Positions 18,088-27,383 of a stretch of DNA of 64,000 nucleotides are shown here, piece after piece (positions within the stretch are counted from its first letter, which is position 1; each line of letters opens with the position of its first letter). The DNA is from Sporomusa ovata DSM 2662 (GTDB taxonomy: Bacteria; Bacillota; Negativicutes; Sporomusales; Sporomusaceae): contig NZ_ASXP01000004.1 in the NCBI RefSeq assembly GCF_000445445.1, forward strand, positions 310,001-374,000. The letters run 5' to 3'. The notes below the pieces were generated by a model that saw only the letters and a program-made list of their open reading frames with translations, had not been told where the DNA came from and did not search any database. The position numbers and the translations under genes were made by a program.

Positions 18088-18891
18088 ATGAATTTTATTG
18101 TAGAAAAAGCAAAATTGGAGAGCCCATTAATAACCCAATATATATTACTATCTGTAATTATCGCAAGATTTACATTGGTTATATATGTATTCTACGAAAG
18201 TGATAAATTATATTTTGAGTCACTGCTACTATTATTCTTTCTTACGATTCCATATTTATTTGCTGAAGTTGTATTGCTTTTTGACAAAGGAAAAGGATTG
18301 CATATCTTGCTGTTTGTTTCGACGATAGAATTTTTATTTGACTTGGTTGATCTTATTTTTAGTTGGCGTAGTTTTGGACTATATTCCTTACCTGGGGGGC
18401 ATGGGTGGTTTAATACTCCTTTTAGTGCATTGGCATATTTATACTCTGGGGTTATATGGAATAGGATGTATAAATTGAAAAAAGGAGATGTTTCTACAAA
18501 ATGGCTTCAAAACAAGAGGGATATGCTAATTACTGCGCTAATGGTAATTATTGGGGGAGTCGGATATAACTATGCATTCAAAATATATAACTATTTAATT
18601 CATAATGGGTTTTATGAGCTTTGGTGGGTGGAATTTAGAGTTGTGGCAATAGTAATGTTATTGGAATGTTTGCTAATAAATATGAATTATTATTGGAAGT
18701 GGGTATGCATTACAACCTGGTTGATGTTTATGATAATCGTTATAAAGGATGCTGGCTTGTTTATAAATAGGATAATTGCTTCTGCAATTAGTCATGTGGT
18801 ATTTATCCCTTATAACGGGTTTATTACATGTATGTTTAGCATTGCGATTTTAGTGTATATAATTAAAAAAATTTTGTGGGAGGGTGAATAA
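18088..18891 (+). CDS. Multi-pass membrane protein of unknown function
   Basis: 267 residues from the ATG at 18088, which has GGGAGG 6 nt upstream. About seven hydrophobic helices can be seen (for example LLSVIIARFTLVIYVFY, LLLLFFLTIPYLFAEVVLLF, LLFVSTIEFLFDLVDLIF, ITALMVIIGGVGYNYAF and MLLECLLINMNYYW). No recognisable family motif was found. The stop codon is 3 bp before the next GTG start, so it is translationally linked to the RTX protein gene. It could be an accessory, processing or immunity-like partner; that is context only. Base composition is AT-rich, unlike the T1SS genes downstream. Confidence 0.7.
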   Translation: MNFIVEKAKLESPLITQYILLSVIIARFTLVIYVFYESDKLYFESLLLLFFLTIPYLFAEVVLLFDKGKGLHILLFVSTIEFLFDLVDLIFSWRSFGLYSLPGGHGWFNTPFSALAYLYSGVIWNRMYKLKKGDVSTKWLQNKRDMLITALMVIIGGVGYNYAFKIYNYLIHNGFYELWWVEFRVVAIVMLLECLLINMNYYWKWVCITTWLMFMIIVIKDAGLFINRIIASAISHVVFIPYNGFITCMFSIAILVYIIKKILWEGE

Positions 18892-18894
18892 ATT

Positions 18895-19077
18895 GTGCCT
18901 AGATTAATTGTTTATATTGCTGAAGCTTTAACACCTTGTTCAGATGGTACGCATTCAATAACTGGACATGCTTTTTATGGTTTTGATTATGGAAATGGGC
19001 TGATTGAAACTTATGGATTACATCCCAGTAAAGACGGAGAAAATGGTGTAGCTGGAACCATAAAGACTAAAGACTAA
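18895..19077 (+). CDS. N-terminal piece of the RTX protein, cut off by frameshift
   Basis: 60 codons from a GTG 3 bp after the membrane protein stop, with GGAGGGTG upstream. It contains HSITGHAFYGFDYGNGL and ETYGLHPSKDGENG, then ends at a stop created by a 7-bp tandem duplication (TAAAGAC twice at 19061-19074). Removing one unit joins ...GTIKT directly to NDYYYYQVENN and the frame of the large RTX protein to 27283. The piece carries the conserved His of what looks like a papain-like H...C domain whose Cys lies in the downstream frame. As read, it is a truncated product. Confidence 0.75.
   Translation: MPRLIVYIAEALTPCSDGTHSITGHAFYGFDYGNGLIETYGLHPSKDGENGVAGTIKTKD
19061..19074 (+). repeat. 7-bp tandem duplication (TAAAGAC)x2 causing a frameshift
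   Basis: Two exact TAAAGAC copies followed by TAA. With one copy the reading frame from GTG 18895 continues without interruption into the 2720-codon frame; with two copies translation stops at 19075-19077. A unit not divisible by three is the form expected for reversible slipped-strand switching, although two copies is few. Confidence 0.85.
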
Positions 19078-19120
19078 CGATTACTATTATTATCAAGTTG
19101 AAAATAATCTTAATAGTGGC

Positions 19121-22100
19121 TTGGTCAAACAATATGTATTTGAAGTAACGGATTGGGAATTCGATCATCTTAGAAATTGGTGTATAGTTGATGTGACTAA
19201 TCCGCCATGGTATGATGCTCCTAATTCTGATTGTATTTCTTGGGTATGTCAGGGCCTTGCATACGACGGCATTTCTTCAACAAGTGATTATTACTGGCTG
19301 CCGGGAACTAATGAACATAATTTTAAAAATCTTGAGTTACAGTGGAAGACAAATCACGGGTACTCTATGGGGGCAGGTAATTGGTTAAATATTGGCGGTG
19401 GTACGGCTATTGATTCAAAGCAAGCAACTTTAATTGCTATATTAGCTGAGGGGGTTACGGATGCTGCCACCCTTAAAACGATTAATGATTATATTAAAGG
19501 TATACAGGATATTAATCAGGTCCAGTCAATGATTGATTGTGCAACAAAGGCACAAAAATTAGGGGAAATAGATGTATATAGAAATAGTATTATAAATGGT
19601 ACAGTAACTGTGTCTGATTCGGGCGGGGTTAGTAATGCCATCAGCGTCACCACCACAACCACCGTTACTCCAACCCAACCCGGAGCCACTGGTGAAAACG
19701 CAGCAGCAGATTACATTAGTCAGGGCTTTATCTACAAGGGCATTAGCGTTGCTATCGGTACCAATGATATCCAAGGCCTTAACTATGGCATCGGTATTAC
19801 CGAAAGCATACCTTACTCCATTGCATCAGGCGGAATTAGGCCTGGAAACATGAATATAACGAATGACTATAGCTTAATGCTTGGCTATTTAGCGGATAAC
19901 GTAAGTTATTTTTATACTCATCCCATAGGAATGGGAACTGCTGTCAATACCTATGGCAACCAAACCTATTATCCTGTTGATCCTCTCGTTCTTGACCTCA
20001 ATGGTGACGGCGTCAAGCTGACCGACTATGCCAGTAATCCTGTCCTTTTTGATGCCGACCATGACGGTAAACAGGAACAGACCGGCTGGGTATCCAGTGG
20101 AGATGGTATTTTGGTTGTTGACCGGAACGCGAACGGCAAAATCGACGATATGTCTGAGACTCTATCAGAATACTATGGCGGACAAGCGGGGACAAATGGC
20201 AATAGCGGCACCAAGCCGTACAAAAATGGTTTCGATGCGTTAAAGAGCCTGGATTCTAATCACGATGGCATATTTAATGCCAGTGATGCTGCCTGGAGTA
20301 CTGTAAAGGTGTGGGTAGACAGCAATCATGACGGGAAGTCCTGGAATGACGCCAATAACAATGGGGTCATTGACGCCGGTGAAGGCTCCGAACTCAGAAC
20401 CCTTAGTGAACTCGGTATTACCGCCATTAACCTTACAAGTCAAACCCAGTCGGGCAAGGTACTGGATGGCAATGAAGTGCTCGCCAGCGGCACCTTCCTC
20501 CAAAACGGCGTTACTAAAGAGGCCATAGCTGCTAATTTTCTTGCCAATCCCAATGGCAGTACTGCTGTTGCCAGTGGCAGCGGTTTCATCATCAGCACGG
20601 AAAATGGACAGACAGCAGTGAGTACTTACGTTGCCGGTGACGCTGGTGAGACGGTGGATGTGGTGGCCAAAGGCGTTACCAATGCTGTTGGCGGCAGCGG
20701 CAACGATGTTCTGCGGGGTGACAGCCAGAACAATATGCTGGTTGGAGGGCAAGGCAGTGATACTTTCTATGGCGGCGACGGCAACGATATCCTGATTATT
20801 GATGGTGACGACAAACAAGAAAATATTCATGCCGGTGCAGGGAAGGATATTGTGCAGGTAGTAGGCGACAAAGGTGTAACTATCAACTTGGCCCAGGCCG
20901 AGGTGGAAATCGCCCAAGGCGGCAGGGGGAATGATGTCATTATCGGTGGCGGGACTAGCAGTGTCTTTATTGACGGCCAAGACGGCGACGATATTCTCAT
21001 TGGCGGTGCGGCTAACGATGCTATTGCCGGCGGTGACGGCAAGGATTATATTGATGGCGGCTATGGCAATGACGTATTGCGGGGGCAGCGTGGGCGAGAC
21101 ACCATTTATGGTGGCGGTGGCGACGACTATATCGACGGTGGCGACGAGGATGATTCCCTCTATGGCGGCAGTGGCAATGATGTAATCAAAGGCGCAAGTG
21201 GCGATGACTACATCGACGGCGGCGATGGTACCGATGTTGTCGAATATACCGGCAGTTACAGCGAATACCGTATCATGAGAACCGAAAAAGGAGTATTCAT
21301 TAGCGATACTGTTGCCGGTCGGGACGGCACTGACTTTGTCCAAAACGTTGAGAAGATCAACTTTAAGGATATCAGTCTTTTGGACCTTCCCAGTGGTACA
21401 AAGCCTGGTCTTGAAGGTGCTATGCCGGTCAGTGATGTCCTTAAACTGGATAAAAACGGCGTTGCTTTTGACCGAAGTGCAGCGCATTTGATTGCCAAAG
21501 AGCAACTGTTAACGAATGATATTGACTGGCAGAGTGATAGCCTCCATATCACCGGCCTTTATGATGTTCAGGGTGGTACTGCTGCTCTTACCCAGGCCGG
21601 GGATGTTCTTTTCACTCCTGATCCTAAATTTACCGGTTTTATGGCGTTTAAATATACGATCGCGGACAGTAAAGGCAATGCTACTTCTGTAACCCAGACA
21701 AGCACGGGTGCCAGTGCTCCCATGCGGGCGGCGGTCTATTTAAAAACCTCTGACCTCCCTTCTGACCCGCTGCTTGTCAATCAGTGGTATCTGTCGGAAA
21801 CAAATATTCTGCCCGTATGGAAGGAGTATACGGGAAAAGGTGTTCATATCGGCCAGTTTGAACCGGGCGGAGCTTTTTCAACGACGAAGGAAGTACTGGA
21901 CTATCGTCATGCCGATTTGAAAGACAATATTGACCCCGAATGGCTGACCAATGCTACAACAGGCCAGATGGCAGGTGAAGGGGCTGAGGAACGGTTCAGT
22001 GATCACGCCACGATGGTGGCCGGCGTCATGGTGGCTGCGAAGAATGGTGAAGGGGTAGTGGGTGTAGCCTATGACGCTACAGTGGCCGGGTATTGGCTGC

Positions 22101-25100
22101 CCAAAGACGATGTTCAGGGTATTGCCGCCGGACTTGCCAGGATGAAGTGGTATGATGTCGTGAATAACAGTTGGGGCGTCAGTTCAAATTTCTCTTTGAC
22201 GACCTCACCGGCAGGGAGTCAAGCCAAGGAGTATCTTGCAGCAGTTCAAAAGGGCCGAAACGGACTGGGAACGGTGATTGTTTCATCAGCCGGCAATGAC
22301 CGGGCCAAAGGCGGCAACACTAACTACAATTATAACAGCAACAACCGGTTGGAGATTACGGTCGGAGCCATTAATGCCACAACTGATTTGGGAATGCTGC
22401 AGGTAGAAGAGCAGCCTTTTTCCAGTCAGGGTGCGAACATCTTAGTGAGTGCGCCCGGTTCGAATATCGAGTCCACCTCGCGAATGATTCAGGCGGATAA
22501 CGGCAGTATTTTCGGAGCGGATACAACTAATGCGCAGGGTACTAGTTTTGCCGCACCGATTGTTTCCGGTATAGTGGCACTAATGCTGGAAGCCAACCCT
22601 AATCTTGGATACCGGGATGTTCAGGAAATTCTGGCACTGTCAGCCAAGAAGGTATCAGATGCAAATACTACATGGACAACTAATGGTGCTACTAATTGGA
22701 ATGGCGGTGGCATGCACTTTTCTCATGATTACGGCTTTGGGGAAGTCGACGCCCGGGCAGCGGTACATCTGGCCGAGACATGGATGTCGCAGCAAACGGC
22801 CTATAATGAGAAGTCGCTTGCTGTTCAACCGTCGTCAGGTGTGATAAATCTGACCATCCCGGATGGAAATTCGACTGGAGTTACCAGTAGTTTGACGGTT
22901 ACGGAAAACGATATCCAGATTGAACATGTCGAGGTTCATGTGAAACTTACCCACGCGAAACCGGGTGATCTCATCTTGAAGTTGATTTCACCGGATGGTA
23001 CCGAATCAATTCTGGTGAATAGGCCGGGCAAGGACCCGAATAACGCTAACGCTACAGGTGATTCCTCTTTCAATGGACTGACTACGCTTGACTATGTTCT
23101 TACCACTGCAAAGGACTGGGGTGAACTATCGGCAGGCAACTGGAAATTGCAGGTGATTGATACCAAAACAGGCAGCGTTGGGACACTAAACAGTTGGAGT
23201 ATTAATATCTTTGGAAAAACTTATACAACTGACGACCAGTATGTTTATACCGATGAATACGCAGCACTGGCAACCACAGCGGGGCGGAATACTTTGCAGG
23301 ATACAAATGGAGGCTTTGACATAATCAATGCGGCTGCTCTTTCCAGTGCTAGTCAAATTAATCTTTCAACAGGCAGTGCAGTGATAGCCGGGAAAACGCT
23401 CACTATCAATGGTGCGGGCGCTATTGAGGCAGCGATTGGCGGGGCATTCAACGATACGATTGTTGGAAATGCGGCTGACAATTTGCTGGCTGGCGGCCGT
23501 GGCAACGACCTGCTTTCAGGAGCAGCAGGCAGCGACATATTGTTTGGCGGGAAGGGTAATGATACGTTAACCGGCGGCGCGGCCGGCGACGAATTTGTGA
23601 TTGAGAAAGATGCCGGTGGCAGTGATGTTATTACTGATTTTACGGTCGGAGTGGACAAGATTGTTCTTGCCGGCTTTAGTGGCAGTGCTTATTCAGCATT
23701 AACGTTTACTCAGGAGGGAACGAATACGCGAATCGGGTTAGGCAATGGCCAATCCGTACTATTGCAAAATATTGCTGCGAGCAATTTGAATGCCAATAAC
23801 TTCATAAGCGTAGCGGACGATGTCAGCTTGGATAACTTGCTCAACTTCAAAAATCATGGTTTTGGCACTGATAATTCGGATGCTGATTCTGTGGCCCCTG
23901 ATACCGGAGCTGTTGCCTGGGGTGGTGACGGTGATGACCGTATATTCGGGGGAACGGGGAGTGATTTGATCTACGGCGGCGCCGGCAATGATGTATTATG
24001 CGGAGAAAATTCGAGTTCCGCTGCCGTTGGCAGTAAGGATTTACTATTTGGTGAGGCCGGCAATGATGATATATATGGTGGCGCAGGCGATGACATTCTT
24101 TCCGGAGGAGATGGCCTTGATTATATTTCAGGTAATGCCGGCAATGACACGATACTTCTCGAAGGAGACGAAGCTATTGGTACGAACAATACAACGAATT
24201 ACATTGCCGCCAACATAAATATTTCTGGTACAGTTCAGTGGAATGCAAATCCGAGTGGGACTACGCCTATGGCTCAGGGAGGCAGTGGCAACGATATCTT
24301 TAAAGTGGTAGAAGATGCAGCTTCTACCGCATCGCAGGGAATAGCAAAAAATTTAATTGTCGATTTTGAAGTGTCTAATACGAATGAAAAGATTGATCTA
24401 TCAGAAATGAGCACAGTCACTTCATTTAGTGATCTTAACTTCAGCACGGTTACCTTCAACGATGGCAGCGGGACTCAGTTGATTACCCGGGTTTGGCTGG
24501 GGCCGGTTGCGGTGGGTACCCAGTATATTTCGCTCTACAATGTGCAGGCTTCGCAACTTTCGGCAGCAAACTTTATTTTTGCCGACGCCGGTGATTATCA
24601 GAAGAAATCCCATCCACTGCTGCAAGGGACCAGCAGCAATGATACCCTAATCGGGGACGCTGGCGGCCAAACGCTGGACGGCGGGCTGGGTGCCGACACC
24701 ATGGAAGGGCGCACCGGCGATGACACCTACATCGTGGACAACGCCGGTGATGTCGTCAAAGAAGTGGCCGGTGGCGGCTATGATACAGTGAAAGCAAGTG
24801 TAAACTACACACTGCCTGGCGAAGTGGAAGCACTTACCCTGACCGGCACGGCCAATAGCAACGGCACAGGCAACGCCGTGGCCAACCGGATTACCGGCAA
24901 TAGCGGTAATAACGTGCTCAATGGCGGTGGTGGCAGCGATACCCTGATCGGCGGCGCGGGCAATGACACCTATGTCGTCGATGACGGCTCCGACCGGGTG
25001 CTGGAAAACCCCGGCGAAGGCACAGATACCGTCCAATCTTCGGTGTCCTTTACTTTGGCCGGCAATCTGGAAAACCTTACCCTTACCGGTACGGGCGCCA

Positions 25101-27283
25101 TCAACGGCACAGGCAACGCCCTCAACAACATACTTACCGGCAATGCAGCCGACAACAAACTGGACGGAGCGCAAGGTGCCGACACCATGGCTGGCGGCGC
25201 AGGCAGCGATGTGTACCTTGTCGATAACGCCGGGGATGTTGTCACCGAGAACGCCAATGCCGGCATTGACACCGTTTATGCTACCCTTAACTACACCCTG
25301 GGCGCCAATGTCGAAAACCTCATTCTCGGCAACGCCGCGGTCAGCGGTACCGGCAACGAACTGGCTAACGAAATCACCGGCAACGCAGCCAACAACATAC
25401 TGACCGGCGGCGCCGGCAATGATTGGCTGGACGGCGGCACCGGCGCTGATCAATTGCGGGGCGGCACTGGTGATGACACCTATGTGGTCGACAATGCCGG
25501 GGATGCAGTAACGGAAAATGCCAGCGAAGGCAATGACACTGTCCTTTCATCCATTACCTATACGCTTGGCACCAATGTCGAAAATTTGGCACTGACAGGA
25601 ACAACAAATATCAACGGTACAGGCAATACACTGGATAACATCCTCATCGGTAATAGCGGAAACAATGCGCTGAGCGGCGGCGCGGGCAAGGATATCCTTG
25701 ACGGCGGCAACGGTGCAGATACAATGGCTGGCGGTGCAGGTGATGATATATACGTAGTAGATAATACCAGCGATGGCGTGAACGAGAATGCCGGTGAGGG
25801 CACCGATACCGTGCAGTCAAGCATTTCCTATACCTTAGGGTCTAATCTTGAGAATCTAACCTTGACAGGCACGGCAGCCATCAACGGCACAGGCAACACG
25901 CTGAATAATATTATTACAGGCAACGGCGCTAACAATGTGCTTAATGGCGGCACTGGGGCTGATACTATGGTTGGTGGCGCAGGCAACGACACGTATGTTG
26001 TGGATAATGCAGGCGACATCGTGACCGAGAATGCGGGTGCCGGCACTGATATGGTACAATCGTTCATTACTTATACGCTGGGCGCCAACCTTGAGAACTT
26101 GACTCTGACCGGCACGGCGGCAATCAACGGGACAGGGAACACGCTGAACAATGTACTTGCCGGCAACGGTGCCAACAATGTATTGACTGGCGGCGCCGGC
26201 AATGATACCCTCAACGGTGGCGCGGGTGCAGACACGATGGCTGGTGGTACCGGTAACGATATCTATGTGATAGATAATATCGGCGATGTCGTGACCGAAA
26301 ATGCTGGTGAAGGAACAGATACTGTGCAGTCCTGGATTACCTATATCCTGGGGGCCAATGTTGAAAACCTGATGCTGGCTGGCACGGCAGCAATCAACGG
26401 TACTGGCAACACGCTGAACAATACCATTACCGGTAACAGTGCCAACAATGTGCTTAATGGCGGCACTGGGGCCGATACCATGGCTGGCGGTGCCGGCAAC
26501 GACACCTACATCGTGGACAATGCCGGCGACATTGTGACCGAGAATGCGGGTGCCGGCACTGATATGGTACAATCGTCCATTACTTATACGTTAGGCGCCA
26601 ACCTTGAGAACTTGACCCTGATCGGCACGGCAGCAATCAACGGGACAGGTAACACGCTGGACAATGTACTTGCCGGCAACGGTGCCAACAATGTACTGAC
26701 AGGCGGCGCCGGCAACGATACCCTCAACGGTGGCGCGGGTGCAGACACGATGGTTGGTGGCGCCGGCAACGACACTTATGTCGTGGATAACGCCGGCGAT
26801 ATAGTAACTGAGAATGCCGGTGAAGGCACAGATACCGTGCAATCAAGCATTACCTACACCTTAGGGTCTAACTTTGAGAACCTCACTTTGACCGGTACGG
26901 CAGCAATCAACGGCACAGGAAACACGCTAAACAATATCATTACCGGCAACAGCGCCAATAACACGCTCAGCGGTGGTGCCGGCAATGATACCCTGACAGG
27001 TGGCGCCGGCAGCGATACCTACCTATTCGGCAGCGGCGCAGGTAATGACACCATTAATGATTACGATACCAGTGGCGGCACCGATATCCTGCAGTTCCAA
27101 AATCTAGTGATGGCAAGCATCGCGTTTACCCGTAATGGCAATGATCTGGTGTGCACAATAGCCCAAACCGGTGAAACCGCCCGTGTCAGCAACTGGACCT
27201 TAGGAACAAGCTATCAGGTCGATCAGTTCAAGTTCTCTGACGGTACATTAACCGCCGCGCAGGTTAGCCAGAAGATTGCGTAA
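19121..27283 (+). CDS. Giant RTX protein with subtilisin-like (S8) and P domains, type I secretion substrate
   Basis: 2720 codons counted from a TTG at 19121 that has no ribosome-binding site; the natural start is very probably GTG 18895, now out of frame. Order: C-terminal half of an H...C domain (Cys in NSDCISWV, about 45); dockerin/EF-hand-like DLNGDGVKL (about 291); RTX nonapeptides (about 523-706); S8 protease (about 886-1220; His in SDHATMVAG, NNSWG, Ser in GTSFAAPIV); P/proprotein-convertase domain (about 1240-1365); RTX blocks (about 1440-1495, 1600-1670, 1836-2660) including nine long modules; a C-terminal tail DQFKFSDGTLTAAQVSQKIA like T1SS signals. The S8 Asp position reads FEPGG. 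It is probably exported by the ABC/HlyD pair downstream and folds on Ca2+ outside the cell. Confidence 0.88.
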   Translation: MVKQYVFEVTDWEFDHLRNWCIVDVTNPPWYDAPNSDCISWVCQGLAYDGISSTSDYYWLPGTNEHNFKNLELQWKTNHGYSMGAGNWLNIGGGTAIDSKQATLIAILAEGVTDAATLKTINDYIKGIQDINQVQSMIDCATKAQKLGEIDVYRNSIINGTVTVSDSGGVSNAISVTTTTTVTPTQPGATGENAAADYISQGFIYKGISVAIGTNDIQGLNYGIGITESIPYSIASGGIRPGNMNITNDYSLMLGYLADNVSYFYTHPIGMGTAVNTYGNQTYYPVDPLVLDLNGDGVKLTDYASNPVLFDADHDGKQEQTGWVSSGDGILVVDRNANGKIDDMSETLSEYYGGQAGTNGNSGTKPYKNGFDALKSLDSNHDGIFNASDAAWSTVKVWVDSNHDGKSWNDANNNGVIDAGEGSELRTLSELGITAINLTSQTQSGKVLDGNEVLASGTFLQNGVTKEAIAANFLANPNGSTAVASGSGFIISTENGQTAVSTYVAGDAGETVDVVAKGVTNAVGGSGNDVLRGDSQNNMLVGGQGSDTFYGGDGNDILIIDGDDKQENIHAGAGKDIVQVVGDKGVTINLAQAEVEIAQGGRGNDVIIGGGTSSVFIDGQDGDDILIGGAANDAIAGGDGKDYIDGGYGNDVLRGQRGRDTIYGGGGDDYIDGGDEDDSLYGGSGNDVIKGASGDDYIDGGDGTDVVEYTGSYSEYRIMRTEKGVFISDTVAGRDGTDFVQNVEKINFKDISLLDLPSGTKPGLEGAMPVSDVLKLDKNGVAFDRSAAHLIAKEQLLTNDIDWQSDSLHITGLYDVQGGTAALTQAGDVLFTPDPKFTGFMAFKYTIADSKGNATSVTQTSTGASAPMRAAVYLKTSDLPSDPLLVNQWYLSETNILPVWKEYTGKGVHIGQFEPGGAFSTTKEVLDYRHADLKDNIDPEWLTNATTGQMAGEGAEERFSDHATMVAGVMVAAKNGEGVVGVAYDATVAGYWLPKDDVQGIAAGLARMKWYDVVNNSWGVSSNFSLTTSPAGSQAKEYLAAVQKGRNGLGTVIVSSAGNDRAKGGNTNYNYNSNNRLEITVGAINATTDLGMLQVEEQPFSSQGANILVSAPGSNIESTSRMIQADNGSIFGADTTNAQGTSFAAPIVSGIVALMLEANPNLGYRDVQEILALSAKKVSDANTTWTTNGATNWNGGGMHFSHDYGFGEVDARAAVHLAETWMSQQTAYNEKSLAVQPSSGVINLTIPDGNSTGVTSSLTVTENDIQIEHVEVHVKLTHAKPGDLILKLISPDGTESILVNRPGKDPNNANATGDSSFNGLTTLDYVLTTAKDWGELSAGNWKLQVIDTKTGSVGTLNSWSINIFGKTYTTDDQYVYTDEYAALATTAGRNTLQDTNGGFDIINAAALSSASQINLSTGSAVIAGKTLTINGAGAIEAAIGGAFNDTIVGNAADNLLAGGRGNDLLSGAAGSDILFGGKGNDTLTGGAAGDEFVIEKDAGGSDVITDFTVGVDKIVLAGFSGSAYSALTFTQEGTNTRIGLGNGQSVLLQNIAASNLNANNFISVADDVSLDNLLNFKNHGFGTDNSDADSVAPDTGAVAWGGDGDDRIFGGTGSDLIYGGAGNDVLCGENSSSAAVGSKDLLFGEAGNDDIYGGAGDDILSGGDGLDYISGNAGNDTILLEGDEAIGTNNTTNYIAANINISGTVQWNANPSGTTPMAQGGSGNDIFKVVEDAASTASQGIAKNLIVDFEVSNTNEKIDLSEMSTVTSFSDLNFSTVTFNDGSGTQLITRVWLGPVAVGTQYISLYNVQASQLSAANFIFADAGDYQKKSHPLLQGTSSNDTLIGDAGGQTLDGGLGADTMEGRTGDDTYIVDNAGDVVKEVAGGGYDTVKASVNYTLPGEVEALTLTGTANSNGTGNAVANRITGNSGNNVLNGGGGSDTLIGGAGNDTYVVDDGSDRVLENPGEGTDTVQSSVSFTLAGNLENLTLTGTGAINGTGNALNNILTGNAADNKLDGAQGADTMAGGAGSDVYLVDNAGDVVTENANAGIDTVYATLNYTLGANVENLILGNAAVSGTGNELANEITGNAANNILTGGAGNDWLDGGTGADQLRGGTGDDTYVVDNAGDAVTENASEGNDTVLSSITYTLGTNVENLALTGTTNINGTGNTLDNILIGNSGNNALSGGAGKDILDGGNGADTMAGGAGDDIYVVDNTSDGVNENAGEGTDTVQSSISYTLGSNLENLTLTGTAAINGTGNTLNNIITGNGANNVLNGGTGADTMVGGAGNDTYVVDNAGDIVTENAGAGTDMVQSFITYTLGANLENLTLTGTAAINGTGNTLNNVLAGNGANNVLTGGAGNDTLNGGAGADTMAGGTGNDIYVIDNIGDVVTENAGEGTDTVQSWITYILGANVENLMLAGTAAINGTGNTLNNTITGNSANNVLNGGTGADTMAGGAGNDTYIVDNAGDIVTENAGAGTDMVQSSITYTLGANLENLTLIGTAAINGTGNTLDNVLAGNGANNVLTGGAGNDTLNGGAGADTMVGGAGNDTYVVDNAGDIVTENAGEGTDTVQSSITYTLGSNFENLTLTGTAAINGTGNTLNNIITGNSANNTLSGGAGNDTLTGGAGSDTYLFGSGAGNDTINDYDTSGGTDILQFQNLVMASIAFTRNGNDLVCTIAQTGETARVSNWTLGTSYQVDQFKFSDGTLTAAQVSQKIA
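24680..27020 (+). repeat. Nine tandem long RTX modules (81 or 90 residues)
   Basis: The motif Y-[VIL]-[VI]-D-[ND] with its following TV(Q/K)(S/A)S..YTLG..ENL.LTG..NGTGN sequence recurs with its Tyr codon at about 24728, 24971, 25214, 25481, 25751, 25994, 26264, 26507 and 26777. Spacings are 243, 243, 267, 270, 243, 270, 243 and 270 bp. The long form has one extra nonapeptide. The last four intervals alternate 270/243, giving a 513-bp double unit with near-identical copies, a sign of recent unequal recombination. Confidence 0.85.
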
Positions 27284-27313
27284 CACTAAAATCTGCAAGG
27301 CATAATAAGAGAA

Positions 27314-27349
27314 CATCGATACCGGTAGCATTAGCTACCGGTATCGATG
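27314..27349 (+). promoter_or_regulatory. Perfect 16-bp hairpin between RTX gene and exporter genes
   Basis: CATCGATACCGGTAGC and its exact complement around a 4-nt loop (ATTA), 30 bp after the RTX stop and 35 bp before the ABC gene. No U-run follows, so it is not a standard terminator. It may stabilise the RTX mRNA end or reduce read-through so that the exporter is made at a lower level than its substrate. Confidence 0.65.
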
Positions 27350-27383
27350 CTGCTCAATTTGCCACATGTAACGGAGGCCAAAA

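Noticed and set aside
17871..18203. 110-codon + strand frame before the membrane protein gene
   Set aside because: It overlaps the membrane protein in another frame, has a polar random-looking product and no ribosome-binding site.
20240..21505. 421-codon open frame on the - strand across the RTX region
   Set aside because: It mirrors the GC-rich nonapeptide repeats; the product is low-complexity (IVAVAT-like) with no family features, and the + strand frame is clearly coding.
24647..26842. Several 80-270 codon - strand open frames opposite the long RTX modules
   Set aside because: They recur with the module period, as expected for shadows of a repetitive coding sequence.
20690..27020. CRISPR or satellite array suggested by regularly spaced repeats
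   Set aside because: Repeats lie in frame inside one protein, encode GGxGxD units and have no unique spacers.
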